A stretch of DNA of 64,000 nt, taken from the NCBI GenBank assembly GCA_947311845.1, contig CAMZMU010000040.1:62121901-62185900 (forward strand), in the 5' to 3' direction. Origin of the DNA: Poa pratensis. Taxonomy: Eukaryota; Streptophyta; Magnoliopsida; Poales; Poaceae. The number at the start of each line of letters is the position of its first letter. The first letter of the stretch is position 1. Position numbers and translations under genes: made by a program. Of the stretch, positions 11,281 to 21,632 are shown in pieces. The notes beneath the pieces are model-generated. The model ran no database searches and was not told the DNA's origin. It worked only from the letters and a program-made list of their open reading frames with translations.

Positions 11281-11650
11281 TTCGATAAATGAATTCGGTA
11301 ATTATTAAAGTTCCGACAGTGGGACCCAGCCAGTTAAATAAATTTCTAGATAATAATTGAAACTTGTAAATTCAATAACTTTTGATCATTTTGGAACATT
11401 TCATTTTGGTGAATATTTGGAAATAACCTAAATGCATTTTCTCTAATTATGGAGTTAAATTAAATAAATGCTCATAATTGTAATTTGAGTTCAAATAACA
11501 TTTCAAACATGATTTAGAGCTCCATGTCAATGCATTAAATTGATCATGCATACATATTGCGCATTGCATCAATGCCATGTGTTGATTGTTGTTCTTTTCC
11601 GATGTTTGTTCCCCTTGGTAGATCACGGTTCGGAGATCAACCCCGCTGTA

Positions 11651-11795
11651 TTGTTAGTACTGTGTTAGGAAAAAAATTGTGTTAGTAATTGTTAGTACTG
11701 TGTTAGGAAAAAAATTGTGTTAGGAATTGTTACTACTGTGTTAGGAAAAAATTTATGTTAGGAATTGTTAGTACCGTGTTAGGAAAAATTAAGAA
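11651..11795. repeat. 38-bp tandem repeat, about 3.7 copies
   Basis: Units start at 11651, 11689, 11727 and 11765 with TTGTTAGTACTGTGTTAGG and an A-run; only a few changes separate units. It lies in the presumed first intron of the TNPA-like gene. Confidence 0.85.
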
Positions 11796-11982
11796 ATAGC
11801 TTGTTTAAGAATATTTAAAGTGTTAGCAAACTTTATGTGTTAGCAAAATTAGCAAATTAAGGTGTTAGCAAAATTAGCAAATTTAACTTTGTATTCACAT
11901 TTGCATTCACATATCCGATTCACATTTGTATGCAAAGTTACCCAACTAAAGTTTTGTGCATTGTTCTTAATTTGCAGAAACT

Positions 11983-12891
11983 ATGGAACGAGACGAAAAT
12001 CAGGAAAACATCCTCGAGGATACAATCCGCGGGCCGGAAGATGTTGGCGATGTCACCTCGCAGTTTCTGAACAACTCTGGTGAGGGAGATGAGTCTCTCA
12101 ACCGAAGAGACGGCTCCGGTGAGGTAGAACCCGACGGCTGGGGTGAGGGAGAAGTCGGCGAGGGAGAAGCCGAAGGCTCCGGTGGAACATTAAATGTTGC
12201 AAACTCCGGCGAGGTGCATATACATATATTAATGAAGCCGAAGATTGTATTAATTAAGCCTCTGATGTCTATATACATATATTAACGCTCTTTCTTCTTT
12301 TAGCCCTCCGGATCGAGCAAATCTTCTGTAAGGACAAAACGAGGCCCAGCCAAAAAGTTGGGCGACCAAGAAAGGTACAGGATCGAAAAAGTCGATGAAG
12401 ACGGCACACCGACTGCTCCCCCTGATGTTAAAAATAAAATGGTAAAGCAATGCGGAGTTCTTGTTAGGGACTACATCCCGATCACCGTTCGAGAATGGCA
12501 TCAGCCAAAGGAGGGAGGAGTAAGATATGTCGGCGAGGTGGGCAAAAAAAGACTTTGGAGAAAGCTCATGCTTAATTTCACCCTGCCGGCGCCAGAGGTG
12601 GATCCAGATGAGGAGGATCCAAATGAGGCAGAAAAGATTGCCCGGCAAAACATGGAGCAAAAAGTCAAGGACTGGGCTCTTAAGAAGATGGCCGAGCTAT
12701 TCAAGAACTGGAAGAAAAGATTGAACACCGAGTTTGTCGAAAAAAATAAGACTCCGGACTTCGATAAAGGGTATGAGAAGATAAGGGACGACTGGGAAGA
12801 ATTTGTGGCGTACAAGAAATCGGAGGAAGCTCAGGAAAAGTCTGCAAAAAATAAGGCAAATGCTGCACGTGTGGTAAAATTAAAATTTTAA
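11983..12891 (+). pseudogene. TNPA-like CACTA protein (Transposase_24 type), truncated
   Basis: Exon 11983-12213 (77 codons, acidic, GEGE-rich) joins exon 12304-12891 through a GT-AG intron in phase 0. The second exon matches the gene at 56094-58615 in the other CACTA: a QCGV-V-RD segment, EW-x-x-P, EGV-x-YV, LW-x-KL, ALKKMA, PDF and YKKSE, in the same order. These are hallmarks, from memory, of the plant Ptta/En/Spm Transposase_24 family, thought to bind CACTA ends. Homology stops after KANAA near 12865 and the frame ends six codons later, so the C-terminal half is missing. Confidence 0.72.
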
Positions 12892-13540
12892 TTTGTGTAC
12901 ATTTAAAAATCGTGCAGATTTGGAAATTATTGAAATGCCAAGAAAGTTTATGGTTAAAAATTGTGCATATTTTAGAAATAGTTTAGAAGAAAAAATAACG
13001 TGATGTGAAAAAAATTCAAATTTGAAAATGTCCGCACTCTAAAGTTGTTCAGACTTAGATCTGTTGGAACTTGGAAAAAGTTTACATTTATAAATTGATC
13101 GATTTTGAAAATTTGTTAAAATTGGGGAGTTATCTATATTTGAATTGTATTTATGTTTATGAAATGCTTAGTTTTGGAAGGAATTCAAAATTTTGAAGTA
13201 TTCAATTTTGAAATTTGATCATATGACATAAGTAGTGAGCAATTTTTTTCTTTTTTGTGTTCATGTTGACATATTTGTCACATTTGTAAATATCGTGGAG
13301 TAAAAAATTTAAATTTCAGAATGTCCACATTCAAAAGTTGTTCAGATTTTAATGTATCGAATTTTTTTTTTTAAAAATTTACATTTGTAAATTGTTAGAA
13401 TTTTAAAATTGTTAATAGTGAGAAGTTATTCGTATGTGATTTCTTCTTTACGTTTTTGAATGTTAAGATGTAAAATGCATCTAAAATTTTAAAATATTCA
13501 AATGTTGGAATTTAATCATATGCCATAAATAGGCAATGTT
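12892..13540. other. AT-rich DNA, nothing recognised
   Basis: Very AT-rich sequence with weak internal self-similarity (recurring tttaaaatt and gttcaga words, for example near 13030 and 13330). No gene seen. Confidence 0.4.
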
Positions 13541-15770
13541 TATTTTTGTGTTCGTGTTGATATGTTTGTTATATTTTTCTCGTCCGGGTGTGCGGCGTTA
13601 CAGTGCCCGGGCACGTGAGAGGCCGCGAATCCGTTCGGCTATTATATATAGTAGTATGGTTTTTTGGAAAACGGTAGGGCTTTACTGCGAAAAAGCGGCG
13701 AGCAAAGTGCATATCTATATGTTTGTCAAAATAAGAAGGTTAAAACATGAAAGTTGTTTGGGAAGGTGATATCCATCTATCTGTGAAAAGAAAATTCAAA
13801 CGGGTGACCGAGTGCGACGAATTGGACAAAACTCGACGAATATTTGTGCGAATCTGTATCACAAATTAATGAGTTAGAGTCGACCAAACTCGAAACCGAT
13901 CATGGGAATGGAACCTACTCGTCGATGCGTAAATTTTTCATGTATAATTTTTCTTGTGGTTTTGGGAAAAAAAAACCGACTGCTGTAGCATGCTATAGTA
14001 ACACTGCAGGTACTGTAGCTACTGTTACACTGTAGCAAATTTTCTTGGTGAAAATAATTATTTGGTACCGTTTAAAAATATCCTTTTTTTGGTTAACTAA
14101 TTTTGAAGATTAATGCAGAATTTGTCTTTTTTGCACGGTATAAAATGCAACGAATTTGAAGTTTGAAGAGAAATGTATATATTTATGTCCGTTGATATAA
14201 AAAGTTTAAAACATACTGTTAAAGTAGCTACAGTGCTCGGACGCTTCGCGCCATTATATATAGTAGGACAGTAGTTAGTTTGTAATATCTGGAGAACGCA
14301 AGGACAGTTGCGTAAAAGAACCACGCGTTTTTATTTCGGGAGGCCGATTTTGGAAAACACGTGGGCTTTTCTGCAAAAAGTGGCGAGCGGGGCTTTTTTT
14401 CAAAAAGTTTTATTCTGGAGGACCAATTTATATTTTTGGCCGGGAGGCTGATTTATAATTTTTAAGAAAACGTAAGTCCTTTTCTGCGAAAAAGTGGCGA
14501 TCGGGGTCTTTTTTGCAGAAAGTTTTATTCCGAGGGCCGATTTGTGTAGGGTGATATACATCTACTTGTGAAATGAAAATTCAAAAGGATGACCGAGTGC
14601 GGCAAATTTGACAAAATTTGTCAAATGTTAGTGCGAATCTGGATCCGAAATTAAGGAGCTAGACTCGATCAAACTCAAAACCGATTGCGGGATTGAAACC
14701 TACTCGTCGGCACGCATATATTTCATGTATATAATTTTCGGAGAATGCGAACTTTTTTTTAAAAAAAAAATTATGCAAAAAAAAAAAAAAAACTGTAGCG
14801 AAGACACTGTAGCTACTGTACACGCTACAGTGCTGCGGCTCTTCAAGCTTTTATTTCTTGTGGTTTTGGGAAAAAAAAACGACTGCTTTAGCATGCTATA
14901 GTAACACTGTAGGTACTGTAGCTACTGTTACACTGTAGCAAATTTGCTTGGTGAAAATCATTATTTGGTACCGTTTAAAAATATCCTTTTTTTTGGTTAA
15001 CTAATTTTGAAGATTAATGCATAATTTGTCTTTTTTGCACGGTATAAAATGCAACGAATTTGAAGTTTGAAGAGAAATGTATATATTTATGTCCGTTGAT
15101 ATAAAAAGTCTAAAACATACTGTTACAGTAGCTACAGTGCTCGGACGCTTCGCGCCATTATATATATATATATATATATATAGTAGGATAGTAGTTAGTT
15201 TGTAATATCTGAAAAACGCAAGGACAGTTGCGTAAAAGAACCACGCGTTTTTATTCCGGGAGGCCGATTTTGGAAAACACGTGGGCTTTTCTGCAAAAAG
15301 TGGCGAGCGGGGATTTTTTTCAAAAAGTTTTATTCTGGAGGGCCAATTTATATTTTTGGCCGGGAGGCCGATTTATAATTTTTAGGAAAACGTAAGTCCT
15401 TTTCTGCGAAAAAGTGGCGATCGGGGTCTTTTTTGCAGAAAGTTTTATTCCGAGGGCCGATTTGTGTAGGGTGATATACATCTACTTGTGAAATGAAAAT
15501 TCAAAAGGATGACCGAGTGCGGCAAATTTGACAAAATTTGTCAAATGTTAGTGCGAATCTGGATCCGAAATTAAGGAGCTAGACTCGATCAAACTCAAAA
15601 CCGATTACGGGAATGAAGCCTACTCATCGGCACGCATATATTTCATGTATATAATTTTCGGAGAACGCGAAGTTTTTTTTTTTTAAATTCTGAAAAAAAA
15701 CTACAGTAGCGAAGACACTGTAGCTACTGTACACGCTACAGTGCTGCGGCTCTTCAAGCTTTTATATATA
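13540..15770 (-). mobile_element. Helitron-like fragments with a 904-bp tandem duplication
   Basis: 13951-14854 is repeated as 14855-15765 with only scattered differences, mostly homopolymer and TA-number changes. A third, partial and more diverged copy lies at about 13560-13950. Read on minus, the recurring ends (15777, 15188, 14268, 13655) look like TC-CTACTATATATAA and TCACTACTATATATAA, which resemble plant Helitron 5' termini. No Rep/helicase is present. The duplication is seen directly; the Helitron identity is inference. Confidence 0.6.
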
Positions 15771-15779
15771 GTAGTGATT

Positions 15780-16640
15780 TTTGTTCCTAAAGCTCTCCAT
15801 TCCCTATTCATTAAGACTAATAGAATTACCCGAATAAAAAAGTATTTACAAAGTAAGGAATATTTTGTCTTTTAGTTAGTGGACCTTTCTCTTGTGGAGT
15901 AAGCCAAACTAGTAAGTTGTAACACTTGAATCAGAATTGATGGAGAAGACATTTTAGGCGTGGGAGATGAGTCAGGTGTGAAATGCATCTCAGGAAGCGA
16001 CTTGTTTTAATTCGAGTTTTTTTACATTTCAAACCGTGTTAAAAACATATTTTAAAAACCGGGATCGTATACCGCCGGATGCCAAAACGCCACCCCGCGT
16101 TATTATGATCATTTGTTACTTTTCTTCTTATAGCCAAATTGATATGGAACGGAGAACAACTGTTTAGAGACACTCAAATGTTTATGATGTTTGTTTTATG
16201 TGGTTCTAGCTACCACATCTCGCGCTTTTGTCGAAAGCTCATTCATGGAGGCGGCGAGACCCTCCTGAAAGTGGTGGTGGGGAGGACGGCGACGGGAAAG
16301 GCTAGCGGCGGACGTTGTAGTGTGTCCGAGCAGCAAGGCGGAGTCACATGTTTGCGGTATTTGGGCACGGTTAATCGAAGAATAAGTCATCACGAATCTC
16401 TGTGTGTGTGCTCGTGCTTGTGCATGTGCGCACATGTACGCTCATTCAAGTCGCCTTCGGCTTGTTCAAGTGATTGTAGTCGTCATTAGGTGGTATCCGG
16501 ATCTGGATATAATTTTTTGTTACTTCTGTTGTTCTATGTACTGTCTTGACTGTTGATGAATAGATCAGCAATTTTCTCCCAAAAATATATAGATATTTTA
16601 AAAGAAAAAACACACAAAAAAGTACTCTACATATGGGGAG
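15780..16640. other. Intergenic DNA upstream of CWC15
   Basis: No supported gene. A plus frame at 16139-16489 has no protein motif. The stretch near 16440-16590 resembles the 3' end of a retroposed sequence, but this is not firm. Confidence 0.35.
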
Positions 16641-16642
16641 AA

Positions 16643-16917
16643 GGCCCACCAACTCGTGAAGGCCATTATCTAATATACTCCACTGCCGGCCAACCCAGTA
16701 TCTGGCTGCTGGACCGAACGGCCCAGCACGCACGCATCGCATTACCGCCTCCTGAGTCCTAACCGGTCAGACCGACACTACAAGGGAAAGAAAATACGCC
16801 TCTCCAAGGTCCTCTCTGCAAAATCCTTTTCGGTGCGTCGTCTCTCTCTCTCTTTCCCCCAAATCCGTAGGAGAGGAGGAGCAGCCAGCCGAATCGCGAG
16901 CAGGCCGGCTAGGGTTT
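16643..16917 (+). promoter_or_regulatory. CWC15 promoter and 5' leader
   Basis: Two site II-type motifs GGCCCA lie at 16643-16648 and 16720-16725. A CT-rich tract (16840-16860) marks the probable leader, with a telo-box TAGGGTTT at 16910-16917, 26 bp before the ATG. Site II plus telo-box is a usual arrangement in plant housekeeping genes. No TATA box is evident. Confidence 0.6.
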
Positions 16918-16942
16918 CGCCTCCTCCTGCCGCGCGGACGAG

Positions 16943-19339
16943 ATGACGACGGCGGCGCGGCCGACGTGGGCGCCGGCCAAGGGCGGCAACGAGCAGGGCG
17001 GGACGCGCATCTTCGGGCCCTCCGGGAAGTACTCCTCCCGCGACCTCGCCGCCCACACCTCCCTCAAGCCCAGGTGAATCCATCGATCGATCCTCAGTCT
17101 GCCGACCCCAGCTTGGTTAGAGATCTCGCGCTCACGTCCCGACGATCGAATTCGGGGGGACGGAAGGGGGTAGGGTTAGGGTTCGTCCTGTGGGGAATCG
17201 GGTTTCCGCCGGTTTCAGATCGTGGTGGCTGGCCGTGCACGTCGAGCTCTACGCGGTAGAAATTGTCACCGACAGACGCACCCACTACTAGCTCTTACCT
17301 CGTCGCAGGCTGGGGCTGGTATATCCCGCTGACTCTGTAGTGATTTTGCATCTCATTAGGGCTGATCGAATTGGTCTGTAGAACCCACTTTGCTCCAGCA
17401 TCATCTGCAAAAGCACTACTTACTGCTGCAATAGTTACTGCTACTGTGTTCAAGCTTGATAGGATTAGGTCGATTTCTGTACAGTGTTAACAAACCCATG
17501 AACTGACTTACTGCTGCAGTACTACAAGTTAAGCAACATACCTGACCTAAGTAAATTGGTTTAAGTGTGGAAACTTGGGATTGTTGAACATAATTTAGCC
17601 ATTTGTTATATTGATATTCCACAACTACAAAACAACTGTTTAACATGTTTAGAGCTGTGATAGCTACTACATACCAAGTGTAAACGCTTTAACAAATTTT
17701 CTGAGAGTAAATTAGTAAACAAATGGTTTATCATGGTTTATATGATTCTCATGTGGGGTTTATTAGTTAACCAGGAATCAACTTACAGCACATACAACAA
17801 AATAACACTTCAAACTTCGCATGATTGTTTTATTTATTGACCTTGACAACCCCAAATGAAGTTGGCTGGCAGTTTTAATTATTTTCTGAGATATGTTCGT
17901 CGTAATACGTACTGACCTTCGCCCTCTTATGTGCAGAAAAGAGGGACAGCAAACTCAAGAGGAGGTACAGAAGAGAAACCTCAGGGATGAACTCGAGGAG
18001 CGTGAACACAAGCACTTCTCATCCAAGGATAAGTCCTATGTTGGTAATACCTCAGGGTCTATATGAGCGTTCTTCCCTCGTATGTACATATTGTGCTTGC
18101 CATAAATTCTCGTCTGTGATGTTTGTTTTTGTTACCACATCTGTGAACTGTAATTGATAAGTTCAACCCCTTTTTCCTTGCAGACGAGAGGGACCGGCGA
18201 AAGAGTTCAGGCCTGCTCCTCGAAGGTAGGTGACACTAATGCTATTGCAAAGTCTGTTTAGTGCTTGTTTATGTTCAAGGCAGCATGATGATTTTCTTAC
18301 TCTGTTTTTATGGTAATCACAGGTTCAAAACGAGATGAGGATAAAATAGTTCCACGGGAAATCGATGCAGATGACTCTGACATGGAGCCCAGAAGTGATG
18401 ATGAAAGGTTTGTTTAGTTCTTGCTCAGTAGTTCATAAATCATGCCCGTTCAAAATGTTGGTCAGATTCTTCTTGCTGTTGCATTTACAGGATTAACTGA
18501 TACATCTTCTAACTGTGCTAGTAAATTGTATTGTTTATTGTAGCTGAAACAGTTCTTTCCGTGTTATTTCTATAAATTTTGTGTTGGGTGAAATTTATTC
18601 ATATACTTCCTAGCATGCTTAGTTCATTTTAGTCGGGGTGTGTTTACAACAAATCGTAAAATGGCAAAAGGAATGGTGCACCAACTGTCTTGCATTTTAT
18701 TGGCACGTGGCTGTTTAGCTGGGCACATTGTAGTTCAGCTGATCATCTCAATTAATTCTATCTCTTGCTCATCAAATTGTAATTTCTATTCAGCGATGAT
18801 GATGACGATGATGATGACACTGAGGCTCTAATGGCGGAGCTCGAAAGGATTAAAAAAGAAAGAGCCGAGGACAAGCTTAGAAAGGTTTATTATTTTTTCT
18901 CTATATTATCGTTTTGAGGTGTTATGTTTCTTTATATTTACAGAATTAATGTGAATTTCTTCCCACCTGTTTGCTGCAGGATCGTCAGCAAGCAGAAGAA
19001 GAGGCCAAGATGAAGGAGGCTGAGCTGATGCGAGGAAACCCCCTGATCAATATGAATAACTCCGGGTCCTTCAACGTTAAGAGAAGGTTAAGACACTGAT
19101 TCCTGGTGTATTATATTAGATGCTTCTTATATGTTGTGGTGCCCTTTTTTAAAAGAAAAGAATGCTGCCATGCTTTGTGCCGAGCTTAATCTGTTCTCAT
19201 ATTTGTTAATTGCAGGTGGGATGATGATGTTGTATTCAAGAACCAGGCCCGTGGAGAGACCAAGACACCAAAGCGGTTTATCAACGACACCATCAGAAGT
19301 GATTTCCACCGCAAGTTTCTGCATAGGTACATGAAATGA
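16943..19339 (+). CDS. CWC15: Spliceosome-associated protein CWC15 (Cwf15/Cwc15 family), 228 aa
   Basis: Seven coding exons: 16943-17073, 17937-18043, 18184-18225, 18323-18407, 18794-18884, 18980-19086 and 19216-19339. All introns are GT-AG and phases agree, giving 228 residues, close to the family's usual length. The N-terminus [15 protein letters not shown] and the block [15 protein letters not shown] are the conserved start of the family. The middle has an acidic D-run (DDDDDDDD) and a charged helix [15 protein letters not shown]. The C-terminus has [14 protein letters not shown] and [20 protein letters not shown], the conserved Cwc15 tail. The protein is a component of the Prp19/NTC-associated activated spliceosome, acting in pre-mRNA splicing in the nucleus. 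The D-run is encoded at the start of exon 5. No break is seen. Confidence 0.96.
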
Positions 19340-19780
19340 TGCTATTGTATGCTCTATTGCCTGGACGTGTATGTCATGGCCTCCTGGAAAGAGCTTGGGA
19401 TGTTTCTGTATTTTGATGATTGATTTGTTTGACATTACTGTAAGTCTGTAACATTTGTCTTATCTGAATGGTTATATCTCTACCCTGACCCTGAGTAAAG
19501 AAACTCACTGCTTGTGTATAACTGATGCTGTGTCATAACTTTTCTCTTTTTTAGTATTTATTACTACTTGAATTCTTTCAGATGCTCTCTAGCCACATTG
19601 ACCTAGATATCAGTAGGTTTATGGAATATTCTCAGTTTGTGTGGCTGTGCAGCAGTGTCTTGGAAAATATTTGTGTTTAAGCTGAATTTCATTGAGTACC
19701 AATTTTGCTTGTCAGCCTTCTCTTGGGAATTTTCTTATAACTGAACTCTTAACCATTTACAGTTGCTTTTGATTGATATC
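19340..19780 (+). other. CWC15 3' flank
   Basis: T-rich sequence, probably 3' untranslated region and downstream flank. No clear poly(A) signal could be fixed. Confidence 0.4.
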
Positions 19781-19783
19781 TGA

Positions 19784-19945
19784 TTATTAGACTAGAAAGG
19801 AGATGTAGTGAGTTCAACCGAGCAAAGTGGCAGGTTACCCTGTGCCTCTATCTTGTGGCATCGGTGTCGTGCTGCTCGGAGATCGATACCCTGGTTCTCC
19901 ACTCAACTGTTAGCTGGCCATCTTTTCAGGGCTACTTGGGAGGTG
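19784..19945 (+). ncRNA. Candidate two-hairpin RNA, copy 1
   Basis: Hairpin 1 (19818-19879) closes with CCGAGCA/TGCTCGG. Its loop side keeps GGCAGGTTACCC and GGCATCGGTGTCG, shared with the other copies. Hairpin 2 (19897-19942) closes with CTCC/GGAG and has an inner GTTAGC/GCTAC stem. No canonical ANANNA H box is seen in the hinge. Strand is assumed from CWC15. Confidence 0.4.
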
Positions 19946-20329
19946 CCAAGTTAAATTTATTTTCTCTTCCTGAGTTTAGTTGTTTAGTTAACTATGGGTG
20001 CACCCGTTGAAGTTTTCTTCTTTAGAGATTTGGATAGAAGACGCGTTTGCTGCATTTTTGTTTCGTTTTGTTGAGTAATGTTCAGATAATGTCGCTTGTT
20101 ATCGAGCGTAGCAGCTCCTTTTCCTCCCTTTTTTCTGGTATGTACTGCTTCGGATTCACTATTTGTTTGTTCTTTTCTGCTACATGCAAATTAACCTCTC
20201 TATACTTGCGGGGCCCTTCTCATTGAAAAGGATTTTGAGAGAGCCTGCCATTGAAATTGTTTTCTTGTTTTTATGATTCTTGCTGTTCGATTCATTTCTG
20301 ATCTGTGTATAGTTTAGAAGTAGTGAGAG

Positions 20330-20515
20330 TTAGCCGGATTCTTATTAGTGTAGAAGCAGTGGGAGTTAAGCCGAGCAAAGTGGCAGGTTACCCGTTGCCT
20401 CAGTTTCTCATGGCATCGGTGTCGTTGTGCTGCTCGGATATCCATCACTCCTGGTTCTCACACTGTTCGCTAGCCACTGTCCATGGTGCTAGTGTGTGAG
20501 GCCAGGTGGACATAT
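20330..20515 (+). ncRNA. Candidate two-hairpin RNA, copy 2
   Basis: Hairpin 1 (20371-20437) closes with CCGAGCA/TGCTCGG. Hairpin 2 (20451-20505) has CTGG/CCAG and CTCACACT/AGTGTGTGAG arms and a CTAGCCAC/GGTGCTAG upper stem. An ACA lies at 20510-20512, five bases past the second stem, as in H/ACA RNAs, but the hinge lacks a canonical H box. Confidence 0.42.
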
Positions 20516-20786
20516 TCTTGTTTGAATAGGTCAGTTGGGCTTCTGCCTCCCTGCACTTTTATTACTCTTCAGTGGTTCAGATCTGTTTTTGTCATCCGTG
20601 GCTAACTGACTGAGTTATATGCTCTGGAGAAGATAGATGATGTCTTATATGCTGATTCTTTTGATTTTGTTGGTTGATGGTCAGGTAGTGGATGCTTGCT
20701 ATTGCTATCTACTTGAGCTGTTCCTATCCCTTGCTTTTCTTTCGATTTTTTTGGTTTGTTTGACCCGTTGTTAGTCGGTTGATTTC

Positions 20787-20960
20787 TGATTAGACTAGAT
20801 GGAAGTGGTGCCAGTTTATGCGAGCAATATGCCAGGTTACTCTTTACCACCCTTTCTCATGCCATTCGAGTTGGTGCTGCTCGCAAAATGGCAGGTTACT
20901 CTTTGCCACTGTCCATGGCTGCTTTCCCTGCGGATGGTCGAGGGTTCGTAGGGTAACATT
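20787..20960 (+). ncRNA. Candidate two-hairpin RNA, copy 3
   Basis: Hairpin 1 (20820-20884) closes with GCGAGCA/TGCTCGC: relative to copies 1 and 2 the terminal pair is changed on both sides (C:G to G:C). Hairpin 2 closes with GTTACTC (20895-20901) and GGGTAAC (20951-20957), followed by ATTT. The flank gattagactaga just upstream is shared with copy 1. Confidence 0.4.
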
Positions 20961-21199
20961 TCTATGTTATCTCCTATGTTTAATTGGTGAGCACATGCTC
21001 TGTTCATGTTTGACATTTAGACATGGCGGCATTATTCAGCTGAGTAGATTCTGTTCTTCTGTGGCATTATTTTACTTTGCTTGAACTGCTTGTAAATAAA
21101 ACTGAAAGAGTCTGTGTTACGCCGTATTCACTATATTTAGAACCTGACGCAACCCTGTTTAATTTTTTTAATTAGTAGGAGTACATTTTTGCAACGTTT

Positions 21200-21632
21200 G
21201 AATCTTTTTCTCAGCCTAAGATTACTTGAATTTATTTTTGGAGACACATATTGAGAACCAGAGGAGGCCCCATGCTGCTGTATGCTGTGTACTGTGTAGG
21301 CCGTGGATGAAATGGAAGATGGATAATCTCACCCCGTTCCATAGCAGAAGTAAATCGTTGCTATGTTTTTTTTTCAGTTCGAATGCTATCAATATAGCTC
21401 AGAGAAGAACTTGTTTTTACTGTTTGAATACCGGAAATCATGGTATCATTACGCCGAGGGTAACTGCAACCTCTCCGCAAGCTCTGTACCTGCGGCCCGA
21501 GGGTCGGAGACTCGAGCGGAGGAGGCCGCCAATCCGTGGCAGGCTTCCAAGATCACCAACCCCAGGTTGCAGAGCCTGGTTGCCCTTGGCATCGTCCCGG
21601 CGCAAGATGTGGTGGAGTGGTGTGTGGATCGT
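21200..21632 (+). other. Interrupted open frame of unknown origin
   Basis: A plus frame (21363-21650) contains ITNPRLQSLVALGIVPAQDV and is interrupted at 21632 by the retroelement at 21633-23119. After removing the insert the frame continues only about six codons to a stop. It may be a piece of a retrotransposon gag; I cannot identify it. Confidence 0.3.

Larger units (their letters stand above)
7606..12891 (+). mobile_element. CACTA (En/Spm) transposon remnant, left element
   Basis: In order it holds a transposase C-terminal fragment, palindromic repeats, an accessory gene, more palindromes, a GC-rich leader and a TNPA-like gene that loses homology near 12865. The left part is cut by element 2 at 7606. 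No CACTA terminus was found on the right, so the element is probably truncated near 12.9 kb. The same gene set occurs in the element at 55525-64000. Confidence 0.75.

Noticed and set aside
15766..15775. TAGTG at 15769 as the right end of the left CACTA
   Set aside because: It belongs to a tatatatagtag unit recurring in the Helitron-like tandem; no CACTA subterminal repeats lie next to it.
16139..16489. 116-codon plus frame upstream of CWC15
   Set aside because: No recognisable domain and cysteine/serine-rich low-complexity tail; not supported as a gene.
20632..20700. Box C/D snoRNA (gatgatg ... ctga words)
   Set aside because: Boxes are too close together and no final D box or terminal stem is present.
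19784..20960. Naming the three units as H/ACA snoRNAs
   Set aside because: Two-hairpin shape and an ACA in one copy fit, but no canonical H box (ANANNA) is present in the hinges, so only a candidate ncRNA is reported.
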